NCBI GenBank assembly: GCA_002428965.1
Contig: DIYI01000015.1
Location: forward strand, 9,228 to 73,227
Source: Jejuia sp. UBA6058
Lineage (GTDB): Bacteria; Bacteroidota; Bacteroidia; Flavobacteriales; Flavobacteriaceae
DNA length: 64,000 bases
Direction: 5' to 3'
Part shown: piece by piece, positions 52,815 through 63,410 of the stretch
Numbering within the stretch: the stretch's first letter is position 1
Layout of the letters: the number at the start of each line of letters is the position of its first letter
Notes under the pieces: generated by a model
What the model saw: the letters and a program-made list of their open reading frames with translations, nothing else
Database searches by the model: none
Told to the model about the DNA's origin: nothing
Translations under genes and position numbers: made by a program

Positions 52815-54056
52815 ATGCTGTATTACCTATTTGATTATTTAGAGGAAGAGTTCCAATTTCCAGGAGCCACACTTTTTGGGTTTTTAACTTTTAGAAGTGC
52901 ATTGGCAATGATTCTTTCTTTGTTGTTTTCAACCATTTATGGAAAGCGCATTATCCGTTTTCTTCAGAAAAAACAAATGGGTGAGACTATTAGAGATTTA
53001 GGGTTAGCAGGACAAGCTGAAAAAGCGGGAACGCCAACTATGGGAGGTATTATTATCATTCTTTCAACTCTAATTCCTGTCTTCTTGTTGGCAAAACTTG
53101 AAAATGTATACATCATTCTACTGATTGTTACAACCCTTTGGATGGGAGTTATTGGATTTATTGATGACTATATTAAAAAATTCAAGAATGATAAGGAAGG
53201 CTTAAAGGGAAGATTTAAAGTAATGGGGCAAATTGGATTAGGGCTAATTGTTGGATTGACTCTATACATAAATCCTAATGTAACTATTAAAGAACAGCTT
53301 CCAGAAGAGCAACAGCAAGTATTGTTACAAGAGAATCCAAACCTACCAATAAGCAAGTTGTTTGGGGAAGAGCATCAATCTACTAAAACCACGATTCCAT
53401 TTGTGAAAAATAACGAGTTCGACTATTCAAACTTGATTACATGGATTAGTGAAGATTTAGCAGATTATTCATGGATCATATTTGTTTTGGTAGCAATTTT
53501 TATAATCACAGCAGTATCAAATGGTGCTAATCTAACTGATGGTATAGATGGTTTAGCAGCAGGGACTTCTGCAATTATTGTACTTACACTAGGTATTTTT
53601 GCTTGGGTTTCGGGTAATATCATATTCTCCGATTACTTGGATATTATGTACATCCCTCGCGTTGAGGAAATTACAATTTATATTGCTGCTTTTGTTGGTG
53701 CACTCATAGGATTTCTATGGTATAACACGTTTCCCGCCCAAGTTTTTATGGGAGATACGGGGAGTTTAACTATAGGAGGAATAATAGCGGTTATTGCTAT
53801 TGCGGTGAGGAAGGAATGGTTAATTCCGTTGATGTGCGGCATTTTTTTAGCAGAGAATTTGTCTGTGGTTATGCAGGTGAGTTGGTTCAAGTACACAAAG
53901 AAAAAATATGGTGAAGGTAGGCGCATTTTTAAAATGTCGCCTCTGCATCATCATTATCAAAAATTAGGATATCACGAAAGTAAAATTGTAACTCGATTTT
54001 GGATAGTTGGTATTCTATTGGCGATACTTTCAATAGTAACATTGAAGATCAGGTAG
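52815..54056 (+). CDS. mraY: Phospho-MurNAc-pentapeptide translocase
   Basis: MraY transfers phospho-MurNAc-pentapeptide to undecaprenyl phosphate to give lipid I. The 413-residue protein has about ten membrane segments, '[15 protein letters not shown]', '[13 protein letters not shown]' with the catalytic aspartates, '[13 protein letters not shown]' and '[12 protein letters not shown]', and the histidine motif [13 protein letters not shown] loop of about 55 residues (~155-210) is inserted between helices, longer than in E. coli; this seems usual in Bacteroidota. No murF stands between murE and mraY. Confidence 0.96.
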   Translation: MLYYLFDYLEEEFQFPGATLFGFLTFRSALAMILSLLFSTIYGKRIIRFLQKKQMGETIRDLGLAGQAEKAGTPTMGGIIIILSTLIPVFLLAKLENVYIILLIVTTLWMGVIGFIDDYIKKFKNDKEGLKGRFKVMGQIGLGLIVGLTLYINPNVTIKEQLPEEQQQVLLQENPNLPISKLFGEEHQSTKTTIPFVKNNEFDYSNLITWISEDLADYSWIIFVLVAIFIITAVSNGANLTDGIDGLAAGTSAIIVLTLGIFAWVSGNIIFSDYLDIMYIPRVEEITIYIAAFVGALIGFLWYNTFPAQVFMGDTGSLTIGGIIAVIAIAVRKEWLIPLMCGIFLAENLSVVMQVSWFKYTKKKYGEGRRIFKMSPLHHHYQKLGYHESKIVTRFWIVGILLAILSIVTLKIR

Positions 54057-54057
54057 C

Positions 54058-55389
54058 ATGAAACGGCTCGTGATTTTGGGAGGAGGTGAAAGTGGTGTTG
54101 GAACAGCACTTTTAGGAAAAGCTAAAGGGTATGATGTTTTTATTTCTGATAAAGGAAAGATAAAAACATCATATAAAGAAGTTCTTAAACATAATGAGAT
54201 TGAATGGGAGGATGAACAGCATACGGAATCCAAAATTCTAAATGCTGATTTGGTAATGAAAAGTCCCGGTATTCCAGATAAAGTAGCAATTGTTAAAGCT
54301 GTAAGAGCAAAAGGAATTGCTGTAGTTTCTGAAATCGAATTTGCATCAAAATTCACATCGGCAACGATTGTTGGTATTACTGGTAGTAACGGCAAAACCA
54401 CTACAGCCAGTTTAACGCATCACTTGTTGAAGGATGAATTGAATGTAGGTTTATCGGGAAACATAGGTGATAGTTTTGCGAAGCAATTGCTGGAAAATAA
54501 CCATGAAAACTATGTGCTAGAAATTAGCAGTTTTCAATTGGATGATGTGATGGGTTTTAAGCCGAAAATTGCCGTTATCACGAACATCACACCAGATCAT
54601 CTAGATAGATATGAGTATCAATTTGAGAATTATGTGAAGGCAAAATTCAGAATTGCTATGAATCAAACCGAAGATGACTATTTGATTTATGATGCAGATG
54701 ATCAGGTGATTGTAAATCATTTAAAAGAGCATCCAGTTCAATCTACTTTATTGCCATTTTCAGTAGATAAGAAAATAGAAAACGGTGCATATTTTGAAAA
54801 TAATAAACTAATAATAACGATAGAAAACGATAAAATAACTATGCCAACAACTAACTTAACCTTAGAGGGGAAACACAATATTAAAAACGCTATGGCGGCT
54901 TCAACCGTGGCGCATTTATTAAAAATTAGAAAGCAAACCATACGTGAGAGTTTAGAGAATTTTCAAGGTGTGGAACATAGATTAGAGCAAGTGCTAAAAA
55001 TTAATAAAGTACAGTACATCAATGACTCTAAAGCCACCAATGTGAATGCGACCTATTTTGCTTTGGAGAGTATGGATGCGGCAACGGTTTGGATCGTTGG
55101 TGGTGTAGATAAGGGTAATGATTACCGCGAGTTGTTTCCATTTGTGAATGAAAAAGTGAAAGCTATAATTTGTTTGGGTGTAGACAATCAGAAACTAATG
55201 GATACGTTTGGAAATATGGTTGATATTATTGTCGAAACTCAATTTATGAGTGAGGCGGTAAAAATAGCGTATAAGATTGCCGAGTCGGGTGAGAATGTAT
55301 TGTTATCACCAGCATGTGCAAGTTTTGATTTGTTTGAAAACTATGAAGATAGAGGGCGTCAATTCAAAGATGCAGTAAGAAATCTTTAA
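54058..55389 (+). CDS. murD: UDP-MurNAc-L-alanine:D-glutamate ligase
   Basis: MurD adds D-glutamate to UDP-MurNAc-L-Ala. The 443-residue protein has an N-terminal Rossmann-type domain (ILGGGESGVGTALLGKAKG), the ATP loop GITGSNGKTTTASL and the C-terminal ligase domain with 'YINDSKATNVNATYFALESM'. It begins one base after mraY stops. Length and order of domains are standard. Confidence 0.96.
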   Translation: MKRLVILGGGESGVGTALLGKAKGYDVFISDKGKIKTSYKEVLKHNEIEWEDEQHTESKILNADLVMKSPGIPDKVAIVKAVRAKGIAVVSEIEFASKFTSATIVGITGSNGKTTTASLTHHLLKDELNVGLSGNIGDSFAKQLLENNHENYVLEISSFQLDDVMGFKPKIAVITNITPDHLDRYEYQFENYVKAKFRIAMNQTEDDYLIYDADDQVIVNHLKEHPVQSTLLPFSVDKKIENGAYFENNKLIITIENDKITMPTTNLTLEGKHNIKNAMAASTVAHLLKIRKQTIRESLENFQGVEHRLEQVLKINKVQYINDSKATNVNATYFALESMDAATVWIVGGVDKGNDYRELFPFVNEKVKAIICLGVDNQKLMDTFGNMVDIIVETQFMSEAVKIAYKIAESGENVLLSPACASFDLFENYEDRGRQFKDAVRNL

Positions 55390-55397
55390 TAAATTAC

Positions 55398-56585
55398 ATG
55401 CAGCAAGTATTTAAAAACATAAAAGGAGATCGGTTAATATGGGCCATAGTATCGCTATTGGCCATTCTATCGTTTTTACCGGTTTACAGTGCTGCAAGTA
55501 ATTTGGCCTATAAAGGAGGAGGTACAAATACGTTTGTATTTTTTGTGAAACATTTTGTGTTCTTACTCACAGGTTTTCTAATCATGTATGGGGCACATAA
55601 GATTCCGTACCGCTATTTTAGAGGATTGTCTTTAATCATGATTCCGGTGGCCTTGGTGTTACTTGTAATAACCATGATGCAAGGTACAACGGTAGGAGGT
55701 GCTGCCGCAAGCAGGTGGATTAGAATAGGAGGTGTATCGTTTCAAACTTCGGCTTTTGCAGCTGTGGTGTTAATGGTTTATGTAGCACGGTATTTATCAA
55801 AGATGAAGGATAAAACCATATCCTTTCAAAGTTCTATTTTACCATTATGGATTCCCGTTTTTTTAATATTAGCTCTAATCCTTCCTTTTAATTTTTCAAC
55901 TGCGGCTATAATTTTTACTATGGTTTTGGTTTTAGTTTTTCTTGGAGGTTATCCGGTAAAATACCTAACTGTGATTTTGGGGTCAGGATTAGTAGTTCTA
56001 ACTTTATTTGTTCTAGTTGCAAAAATGACGGAAGGGTCTTTAAATAATAAGGTGGTTACGTGGGAGAATAGAATTAAAAACTATTGGAACGGAGAAGATA
56101 CAGAGGCCGATTATCAGATTGAAAAAGCAAAAATTGCAATTGCTTCAGGAGAAATATATGGCGTTGGTCCAGGAAAAAGTATTCAAAAGAATTTTTTACC
56201 ACAAATTTCTTCCGATTTCATATTTGCCATCATTATTGAAGAATACGGATTAATAGGAGGTTTTCTTATAATGCTTTTGTATCTCTGGTTACTTTTTAGG
56301 GTTGTTATTGTAGCGCAAAAGGCAGATACAGTTTTTGGTAAGTTACTCGTTTTAGGGGTTGGATTGCCTATTATTTTTCAGGCATTAATTAATATGGCTG
56401 TGGCAGTTGAGTTATTTCCAGTAACAGGACAGACTTTACCGTTAATTAGTAGTGGAGGAACGTCAATTTGGATGACTTGCCTCGCTATTGGTATTATTTT
56501 AAGTGTAAGCGCAAAACGAGAAGAAATAAAAGCGAGAGAGATAAATGAAGATAATCCTTTAGAAATATTATCTGAAACGATATAA
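55398..56585 (+). CDS. ftsW: Septal peptidoglycan glycosyltransferase FtsW
   Basis: FtsW polymerises lipid II at the septum with FtsI. The 395-residue SEDS protein has nine to ten membrane segments, '[20 protein letters not shown]' near the middle of the N-terminal half and '[20 protein letters not shown]' followed by '[10 protein letters not shown]', the canonical SEDS core, then '[20 protein letters not shown]'. It is separated from murD by 8 nt and from murG by 5 nt. Confidence 0.95.
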   Translation: MQQVFKNIKGDRLIWAIVSLLAILSFLPVYSAASNLAYKGGGTNTFVFFVKHFVFLLTGFLIMYGAHKIPYRYFRGLSLIMIPVALVLLVITMMQGTTVGGAAASRWIRIGGVSFQTSAFAAVVLMVYVARYLSKMKDKTISFQSSILPLWIPVFLILALILPFNFSTAAIIFTMVLVLVFLGGYPVKYLTVILGSGLVVLTLFVLVAKMTEGSLNNKVVTWENRIKNYWNGEDTEADYQIEKAKIAIASGEIYGVGPGKSIQKNFLPQISSDFIFAIIIEEYGLIGGFLIMLLYLWLLFRVVIVAQKADTVFGKLLVLGVGLPIIFQALINMAVAVELFPVTGQTLPLISSGGTSIWMTCLAIGIILSVSAKREEIKAREINEDNPLEILSETI

Positions 56586-56590
56586 ATACA

Positions 56591-57694
56591 ATGGCCAGTA
56601 AAAAGCAATACAATATTATTTTATCAGGAGGAGGTACCGGTGGCCATATCTATCCTGCTATTGCTATTGCTAATGAATTAAAGACGAGATATCCCGAATC
56701 TAAATTTCTATTTGTGGGCGCAAAAGACAGAATGGAGATGGAAAAAGTGCCTCAAGAAGGATACGACATAAAGGGACTCTGGATTTCTGGGATACAAAGA
56801 AAATTGACATTAAAAAACTTAATGTTTCCTTTCAAAGTAATGAGTAGCTTACTAAAAGCACGTAAAATTATTAAGTCTTTTAAACCTGATATTGCTATCG
56901 GTACTGGTGGTTTTGCAAGCGGCCCTCTATTGCAAGTGGCGGCTTCAAATAAGATTCCAACATTAATACAAGAACAAAATTCGTATCCAGGAATTACCAA
57001 TAAAATATTATCAAAAAAGGCAAATAAAATATGTGTTGCTTATGAAGGGTTGGAGAGATTCTTTCCAAAGGAAAAGATTAGAATTACAGGAAACCCAGTA
57101 AGACAAGATTTGCTTAATATTGATGGGAAAGCGGTTGACGCTAAGAATCATTTCAATCTAAAGCATGGTAAATATACCTTGTTGGTTTTAGGCGGAAGTT
57201 TAGGTGCAAGACGAATTAATGAGTTGATTGAGCAAGAGTTGGATTTCTTTGATACTCAAAATGTTGAAATTATTTGGCAATGTGGAAAGTTATATTATCA
57301 ACAATATAAGTTTTACGGAAACTCTAAATATGTGCAAGTGTACCAATTTTTAAATGAAATGGATATGGCATATGCGGCTGCCGACATTATAATTTCTAGG
57401 GCTGGTGCAAGTTCAGTATCAGAACTTTGTATAGTTGGTAAACCTGTAATTTTTATTCCATCGCCAAACGTGGCGGAAGATCATCAAACCAAAAATGCAC
57501 TGTCTATTGTGAATCAGGAAGCGGCAATAATGATAAAGGAAGAAGATTTGGATGCGGATTTTGAGCATAAATTTTCACAATTAATTGCGTCTCAAGATGA
57601 ACAGAAACATTTAGGTGCAAATATTAAAAAACTGGCATTGGTTAATGCTACAAAAGATATAGTAGACGAGGTTGAAAGACTGTTAAATAAATGA
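56591..57694 (+). CDS. murG: Lipid II-forming N-acetylglucosaminyl transferase
   Basis: MurG adds GlcNAc to lipid I on the inner face of the membrane. The 367-residue GT28 enzyme opens with [19 protein letters not shown] (G-loop 1), followed by '[12 protein letters not shown]' and '[14 protein letters not shown]', then '[16 protein letters not shown]' and '[20 protein letters not shown]' in the UDP-binding half. Its last four bases (ATGA) overlap the murC start. Confidence 0.96.
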   Translation: MASKKQYNIILSGGGTGGHIYPAIAIANELKTRYPESKFLFVGAKDRMEMEKVPQEGYDIKGLWISGIQRKLTLKNLMFPFKVMSSLLKARKIIKSFKPDIAIGTGGFASGPLLQVAASNKIPTLIQEQNSYPGITNKILSKKANKICVAYEGLERFFPKEKIRITGNPVRQDLLNIDGKAVDAKNHFNLKHGKYTLLVLGGSLGARRINELIEQELDFFDTQNVEIIWQCGKLYYQQYKFYGNSKYVQVYQFLNEMDMAYAAADIIISRAGASSVSELCIVGKPVIFIPSPNVAEDHQTKNALSIVNQEAAIMIKEEDLDADFEHKFSQLIASQDEQKHLGANIKKLALVNATKDIVDEVERLLNK

Positions 57695-59043
57695 ATTTAG
57701 AAAGTATAAATAATATTTATTTTATTGGCATTGGTGGTATTGGAATGAGTGCTATAGCACGATATTTTAAGTCTACTGGCAAGCATGTTTCAGGTTATGA
57801 TAAAACACCAACCGAAATTACAGAAAGCCTCACGAGTCTTGGTATTTCAATTCATTTTGAAGATAATATTTCGTTTATAGAAGCGTCTTTTAAGCATTTA
57901 GAAAGCACATTGGTGGTTTACACACCTGCAATCCCCAAAGATCACGAAGAGCTGAATTATTTTATGTCTAAGGGGTATACTGTTATGAAACGTTCTCAGA
58001 TTTTAGGTTTGATAACTGAAAATACTTTTTGTTTGGCTGTTGCAGGTACGCATGGAAAAACAACTACAACAAGCATTTTAGGACATTTACTTTATGAAAG
58101 TGAGGTGAAATTAACAGCTTTCTTAGGGGGTGTAAGTGAAAATTACAATTCGAATCTAATTTTAAACGGAGGCGAGGTGTCGGTAGTTGAGGCAGATGAG
58201 TTTGATAGGTCATTTTTAACGCTATCTCCAGATTTGGCTTGTATTACCTCAATGGATGCAGATCATTTAGATATATACGGTGATGCGTCGGAATTACATC
58301 GGTCTTTTGAAGCTTTTTCAAAAAAGCTAAAGCCTCAGGGTAAATTATTTGTTAAAAACGGACTGCCTATTGATGGTATAACTTATGGCATTGAAGATGA
58401 TGCGGATTATTCGGTTCAAAATATAAATATTGAAAACGGCTTCTATGTTTTTGATATAAGAACACCTAAAGCGCTACTTAAGAATTTGAGTTTTCAGCTC
58501 CCTGGTAGGCACAATCTTTCTAATGCACTAATTGCTATGGCAATGGCTATTGAGTATGGTGTGGCTCATAAAAAGTTAATCGATGCTTTGGCTACGTATA
58601 AAGGTGTGAAACGAAGATTTACATATCAAATCAAAACCGATGATTTAGTTTTTATAGATGATTATGCGCATCATCCGGAGGAAATTAATGCGGTATATAG
58701 TGCTGTAAGAGAAATGTATCCCAATAAAGAGGTACTGGTTATATTTCAACCACATCTATTTACACGCACAAGAGATTTTGTTGATGGATTTGCTGAAAGT
58801 TTAGCGCAATTTGATGAAGTTTTTCTCCTTGAAATTTATCCGGCAAGAGAGTTGCCTATTGAGGGGGTAACTTCAAGTTGGTTGTTGGAGAAGATTAATA
58901 ATTCTAATAAAAAACTGATCTCGAAAACCGACTTGGTTTCAGAAATACATAAAAGTTCTGCCGAAGTTATTTTAACCATTGGAGCGGGTGATATTGGAGA
59001 AGAAGTAAAACATATTAAAAAAGAATTAAGCGTTGCAAGTTAA
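57691..59043 (+). CDS. murC: UDP-MurNAc:L-alanine ligase
   Basis: MurC adds the first residue, L-alanine, to UDP-MurNAc. The 450-residue enzyme has the N-terminal dinucleotide-type loop [20 protein letters not shown], the ATP loop [14 protein letters not shown], the '[11 protein letters not shown]' segment and '[20 protein letters not shown]' with '[11 protein letters not shown]' in the C-terminal domain. These are diagnostic for MurC as against the other Mur ligases. It overlaps ftsQ by 11 nt. Confidence 0.96.
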   Translation: MNLESINNIYFIGIGGIGMSAIARYFKSTGKHVSGYDKTPTEITESLTSLGISIHFEDNISFIEASFKHLESTLVVYTPAIPKDHEELNYFMSKGYTVMKRSQILGLITENTFCLAVAGTHGKTTTTSILGHLLYESEVKLTAFLGGVSENYNSNLILNGGEVSVVEADEFDRSFLTLSPDLACITSMDADHLDIYGDASELHRSFEAFSKKLKPQGKLFVKNGLPIDGITYGIEDDADYSVQNINIENGFYVFDIRTPKALLKNLSFQLPGRHNLSNALIAMAMAIEYGVAHKKLIDALATYKGVKRRFTYQIKTDDLVFIDDYAHHPEEINAVYSAVREMYPNKEVLVIFQPHLFTRTRDFVDGFAESLAQFDEVFLLEIYPARELPIEGVTSSWLLEKINNSNKKLISKTDLVSEIHKSSAEVILTIGAGDIGEEVKHIKKELSVAS

Positions 59044-59752
59044 TTGGACCTACATAAAAATGATAATACTAGTTATTCTGGTAGGGTTTTTATATGCATT
59101 TGCTTCAGTAAAAAATGGCATTCGAAAAATATCAGAGCCTAATATTTCATTTTTGGGCGATAATAACCTTTTTGTAACCCATGAGACTGTTAGTAAATTG
59201 TTAATACAAAATCATGGTAGCATTAAAAATGTGCCTAAAGAAATTTTAGATTTGAACGAATTGGAAGCTGCCCTAAATTCTAATCCCATGATAAAATCAG
59301 CTGAAGTGTATGTGTCTGTAGATGGAACACTTAATGCTGAAATTAAACAAAAAAGACCAGTTGCGAGAGTTAGCACTAATGCATCTTATTATATAGATGA
59401 TGAGGGAAGTTATATGCCATTGTCATCTAATTTTACTGCCAGAGTGCCATTGGTTACTGGTTATGTGGAAAAAAATAATTTAAAAAATGTTTTTAAAGTT
59501 GCCCACAAAGTAGAACAGGACAACTTTTTAAAACAGCATGTTGTAGAGATTCATCAAAATGTAAATGGTGGTATTGCTTTAAAATTAAGACAGTGCAGAT
59601 TTACTGTGAATCTAGGAAGTATTGAGCTTTTAGATAAAAAGGTAAACAACTTAAAAGCGTTTTATAAAAAGAGTTTAAAAGCTAAAACGTTGGATAAGTA
59701 TAGTAAAGTGAATTTGCAATTTGATAATCAAGTGGTATGTACCAAAATTTAA
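59033..59752 (+). CDS. ftsQ: Division protein FtsQ-like
   Basis: A 239-residue bitopic protein with one membrane segment (~10-26) and a periplasmic POTRA-like region (~40-110), including 'NSNPMIKSAEVYVSVDGTLN' and 'KQKRPVARV'. The start is TTG 59033, giving [13 protein letters not shown], because a basic-aromatic 'NWxYIK' stretch before the helix seems conserved in relatives; ATG 59060 is the alternative. FtsQ links the early divisome to FtsL/FtsB. It is followed by ftsA after 3 nt. Confidence 0.88.
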   Translation: MQVNWTYIKMIILVILVGFLYAFASVKNGIRKISEPNISFLGDNNLFVTHETVSKLLIQNHGSIKNVPKEILDLNELEAALNSNPMIKSAEVYVSVDGTLNAEIKQKRPVARVSTNASYYIDDEGSYMPLSSNFTARVPLVTGYVEKNNLKNVFKVAHKVEQDNFLKQHVVEIHQNVNGGIALKLRQCRFTVNLGSIELLDKKVNNLKAFYKKSLKAKTLDKYSKVNLQFDNQVVCTKI

Positions 59753-59755
59753 AAC

Positions 59756-61075
59756 ATGGAACATAATTTAGCAGTAGGTTTAGACATAGGAACCACAAAA
59801 ATTGTGGCGATGATTGGTCGTAAAAACGAGTACGGCAAGCTTGAAATTTTGGGCATTGGTAAATCTAAAAGTTTAGGGGTACATCGAGGCGTGGTAAATA
59901 ATATTACGCAAACCATTCAGTCTATTCAACAAGCAGTTCAAGAAGCAGAGGCCACTGCAGAATTAAAAATTGAAGATGTTACTGTAGGTATTGCAGGTCA
60001 GCACATCCGAAGTCTACAACATAGTGATTACATCACAAGACCAAATTCCGAGACGGTTATTGATGAGGATGATATTGACAGATTAATAAACCAAGTTCAT
60101 AAACTGGTAATGCTTCCAGGTGAAGAAATTATCCATGTATTGCCACAGGAATACAAGGTTGATGGTCAAGCTGAAATAAAGGAGCCTATTGGAATGTATG
60201 GTGGTAGGTTAGAGGCTAATTTTCATGTAGTTGTTGGTCAGGTGTCTTCTATTAGAAACATTGGGCGTTGTGTGCAAAGTTCAGGATTGAACCTTGAAGG
60301 TATTACGCTAGAGCCTTTAGCTTCTGCAAATGCAGTTTTAAGTCAAGAAGAAAAAGAGGCTGGTGTTGCGCTAATTGATATAGGGGGTGGAACAACGGAT
60401 TTGGCCATTTTTAGAGATGGTATTATTCGTCATACTGCAGTAATTCCTTTTGGAGGCAATGTAATTACAGAAGATATTAAAGAAGGTTGTTCGATAATTG
60501 AAAAACAGGCAGAACTTCTGAAAATAAAATTTGGTTCTGCGTGGCCCGGTGAAAATAAGGATAACGAGATTGTATCTATTCCTGGATTGCGAGGTCGCGA
60601 ACCAAAAGAAATCACGCTTAAGAATTTGTCTAGAATAATTCATGCTCGCGTAGTTGAAATTGTAGAGCAAGTATTTGCTGAAATTAAAAATTACGGACAC
60701 GAAGAGCAAAAGAAAAAACTCATTGCAGGTATTGTTTTAACTGGTGGTGGTAGTCAGTTAAAACATTTAAAGCAATTGGTAGAATATATAACAGGAATGG
60801 ATACCAGAATTGGTTATCCTAATGAGCATTTGGCTGGAGATAGTGATGCAGATGTAACAAGTCCTCTTTATGCAACAGCTGTTGGATTGGTGTTAGACGG
60901 ATTAAAGCGTAAAGAACGTAAAAAAGTAGAGGAACAAGAGCAGGTGGTGTATGAAGAGCAAATTAAAGATGAAGCTATACCTGAAGAAGATATCGAAAGA
61001 CCGGTAAAAGAGCGCAGGTCGTTCTTAGATAAGTTAACCGAACGCGTTAAGGATTTTTTAGATAACGCAGAGTAG
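59756..61075 (+). CDS. ftsA: Division protein FtsA
   Basis: FtsA is the actin-like anchor that ties FtsZ to the membrane. The 439-residue protein has VGLDIGTTKIVAMIG at the N-terminus (phosphate 1), the 1C subdomain (~85-165) with 'HVLPQEYKVDGQ', 'ALIDIGGGTTDLAIF' (phosphate 2) and 'GIVLTGGGSQLKHLKQLVEY' (adenosine motif). The C-terminus ends in an amphipathic, basic helix (FLDKLTERVKDFLDN) of the membrane-targeting type. A 115-nt spacer with a hairpin separates it from ftsZ. Confidence 0.95.
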   Translation: MEHNLAVGLDIGTTKIVAMIGRKNEYGKLEILGIGKSKSLGVHRGVVNNITQTIQSIQQAVQEAEATAELKIEDVTVGIAGQHIRSLQHSDYITRPNSETVIDEDDIDRLINQVHKLVMLPGEEIIHVLPQEYKVDGQAEIKEPIGMYGGRLEANFHVVVGQVSSIRNIGRCVQSSGLNLEGITLEPLASANAVLSQEEKEAGVALIDIGGGTTDLAIFRDGIIRHTAVIPFGGNVITEDIKEGCSIIEKQAELLKIKFGSAWPGENKDNEIVSIPGLRGREPKEITLKNLSRIIHARVVEIVEQVFAEIKNYGHEEQKKKLIAGIVLTGGGSQLKHLKQLVEYITGMDTRIGYPNEHLAGDSDADVTSPLYATAVGLVLDGLKRKERKKVEEQEQVVYEEQIKDEAIPEEDIERPVKERRSFLDKLTERVKDFLDNAE

Positions 61076-61090
61076 GAGTGAGCGAAGTAG

Positions 61091-61121
61091 AAATTGGCTA
61101 AAAGACAATTTTAGCGAATTT
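61091..61121 (+). other. Hairpin between ftsA and ftsZ
   Basis: AAATTGGCTAAAA (61091-61103) and TTTTAGCGAATTT (61109-61121) pair over 12 of 13 positions around the loop GACAA. No T-run follows. It could be a weak attenuator, a processing site or an mRNA stabiliser that sets ftsZ level relative to ftsA. Confidence 0.55.
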
Positions 61122-61190
61122 GCCAGATGACGCAAAAGAAAATTAACCATTGAATAAAAATATTATTTAGAACCCCAGAAAAAAGAATTT

Positions 61191-63167
61191 ATGAGCAGTA
61201 AAAACGAATTCGAAAGCATTTCATTTGATTTACCTAAAAATCAATCAAATGTTATAAAGGTTATCGGTGTTGGCGGTGGAGGTAGCAATGCTATTAACCA
61301 TATGTTCCAACAGGGTATAAAAGGTGTAGACTTTTATATCTGTAATACCGATGCGCAAGCACTTCAAAGCAGTGGTGTTCCTAATAAAATCCAATTAGGT
61401 GTAAACCTGACTGAAGGATTAGGTGCTGGTGCTAATCCAGATGTAGGGGAACAAGCTGCAGTTGAAAGTTTTGATGATATTTCTCAAATGTTAGATTCCA
61501 ATACAAAAATGGTGTTTATTACTGCCGGAATGGGAGGTGGAACAGGCACAGGTGCTGCTCCAATTATTGCTAAAATGGCTAAGGATAAAGATATTTTGAC
61601 TGTTGGTATTGTAACAATGCCTTTCCAATTTGAGGGAAAAATGCGTTTGGAACAATCTCAAATAGGCATTGAAAAGTTAAGAGATGTTGTAGATTCTTTA
61701 ATTGTAATTAATAATAACAAACTTCGTGAAGTTTATGGTAATCTTGGTTTTAAAGCGGGATTTTCAAAGGCTGATGAAGTGCTTTCCACAGCTGCTCGTG
61801 GAATAGCCGAAGTAATAACACATCACTATACACAAAATATCGATTTACGTGACGCAAAAACGGTTTTAAGTGATAGTGGTACAGCAATTATGGGATCTTC
61901 GATTGCTTCAGGACAAAACAGAGCTCAAGATGCCATTGGTAAGGCCCTAGATTCACCCTTGCTAAATGATAATAAAATTACAGGTGCAAAAAATGTGCTT
62001 TTACTAATCGTTTCTGGTTCTCAAGAGATTACTATTGATGAGATTGGAGAGATTAACGATCATATTCAAAATGAAGCTGGTCATGGAGCCAATATTATTA
62101 TGGGAGTTGGTGAAGACGAAACTTTAGAAGAGTCTATAGCTGTAACTATTATTGCTACAGGTTTTAATAGTGATCAACAAGACGAAATTTCTAATACAGA
62201 AGCTAAAAAAGTAGTACATGCTTTAGAAGATGATTCTGAAAGGGATAAAGAGCCAGTAATCATTGCTCCAATTGTGGAGCTAGAAAAGAAAGAGCCTAAT
62301 CCAATCGTGAGACATACTCTTGATTTGGATGAAGTAGAGGAAGAAGTTACCTCAGCAGAAAAGTTGAAGGTTGAAAAACCTCAAGTTAGTGCAGAATCAG
62401 AAGATGTCACTTTAGTTTCAACTTCAGAATTGATTAGAAACATAGATGTGGTTTATAATGAGGTGAAAGCTCCAGTTGAGGAGGATGACTTTATTATAAA
62501 GCCGGTAACAACAATGGAAACGAAAGTTGTTGAAGTTATTGAGCCGGAAGAGGAGCAACAGATTACCTTAACTTTTGACTTACCTTTATCTTCAGAACAG
62601 AAGGAAGAAACTCCTGCGGTAGAGGAAAAAGTAATGTTTAGTCTTGATGAAGAAGAAAAAAATACTGATGTAAAGGCCATACAAGTAAATGATTATGTTG
62701 AGTTGATTACGGTTAATGAAACTAATGCTGATGGAGATGAAGTAAGATATGCTCTTGATGATTATGTTGAAGCGGAGTCTTCAATGAATAGCTCTCAACC
62801 AGTTGTTGAAAAAATTGCTGAGGACTATCAAGAAGATGTAGTTTTTGAAAGGAAAGTGATTCAGGATGAAGTGGAAGAAGCACCTGCAGAAGAGGACATC
62901 GATGCTACTGAGTTACCTATATCTGAAATATTAAGACAACGAACTGCGGAGCGCAGACGGAAAATGAAAGACTTTAACTATAAATTCAATACTGCCAAAA
63001 TTGATGATATAGAAAAAGTACCAGCGTATAAACGCCAAGGTGTAGATCTGGAGGAAACCAAACATTCATCAGAAACGAACATGTCAAGAACAAGTATCGG
63101 TACTGATGAAAATGACGAAATTCAAATTAGAAAAAATAACTCTTTTTTACACGATAATGTAGACTAG
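61191..63167 (+). CDS. ftsZ: Cell division protein FtsZ with long C-terminal extension
   Basis: FtsZ is the tubulin-like GTPase that forms the division ring. The GTPase domain covers about residues 15-330: the nucleotide loop VIGVGGGGSNAINHM (~25-39), tubulin signature GGGTGTG (115-121) and 'RLEQSQIGIEKLRD' with the T7-loop region. It is followed by an acidic, glutamate-rich linker of about 270 residues. Near the end, VPAYKRQG (610-617) resembles the conserved FtsA-binding peptide, but 41 further residues follow it. At 658 residues the protein is well above the ~390 of E. coli; long linkers are common in Bacteroidota. A terminator closes the cluster. Confidence 0.96.
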   Translation: MSSKNEFESISFDLPKNQSNVIKVIGVGGGGSNAINHMFQQGIKGVDFYICNTDAQALQSSGVPNKIQLGVNLTEGLGAGANPDVGEQAAVESFDDISQMLDSNTKMVFITAGMGGGTGTGAAPIIAKMAKDKDILTVGIVTMPFQFEGKMRLEQSQIGIEKLRDVVDSLIVINNNKLREVYGNLGFKAGFSKADEVLSTAARGIAEVITHHYTQNIDLRDAKTVLSDSGTAIMGSSIASGQNRAQDAIGKALDSPLLNDNKITGAKNVLLLIVSGSQEITIDEIGEINDHIQNEAGHGANIIMGVGEDETLEESIAVTIIATGFNSDQQDEISNTEAKKVVHALEDDSERDKEPVIIAPIVELEKKEPNPIVRHTLDLDEVEEEVTSAEKLKVEKPQVSAESEDVTLVSTSELIRNIDVVYNEVKAPVEEDDFIIKPVTTMETKVVEVIEPEEEQQITLTFDLPLSSEQKEETPAVEEKVMFSLDEEEKNTDVKAIQVNDYVELITVNETNADGDEVRYALDDYVEAESSMNSSQPVVEKIAEDYQEDVVFERKVIQDEVEEAPAEEDIDATELPISEILRQRTAERRRKMKDFNYKFNTAKIDDIEKVPAYKRQGVDLEETKHSSETNMSRTSIGTDENDEIQIRKNNSFLHDNVD

Positions 63168-63202
63168 AAAAGCACTTCTGTGTTTAACCTCACTTAGTTA
63201 TT

Positions 63203-63239
63203 ATCCCGAAAAGTTTCCCTCATACTTTTCGGGATTTTT
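63203..63239 (+). terminator. Rho-independent terminator after ftsZ
   Basis: ATCCCGAAAAGT pairs perfectly with ACTTTTCGGGAT around a 9-nt loop and is followed by TTTT. It lies 36 nt after the ftsZ stop and closes the dcw cluster. Confidence 0.9.
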
Positions 63240-63410
63240 AGTGAAACGCAGTTTAACAAGTCTGGAAGGCGAAGTTGAAACTGCAAATTGCACTAGTCCC
63301 ATTGTATAGCAAGATCATATATTTGTTTTTGAAATTGAATTTCATTATATAAATCGATATTGAGTATCTAACTTTTTTCTATCTTCGCAACGCTTAAAAT
63401 GCTTTAGAAT

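Noticed and set aside
60371..60709. 112-codon minus-strand ORF inside ftsA
   Set aside because: Antisense to conserved FtsA motifs, with no recognisable domain.
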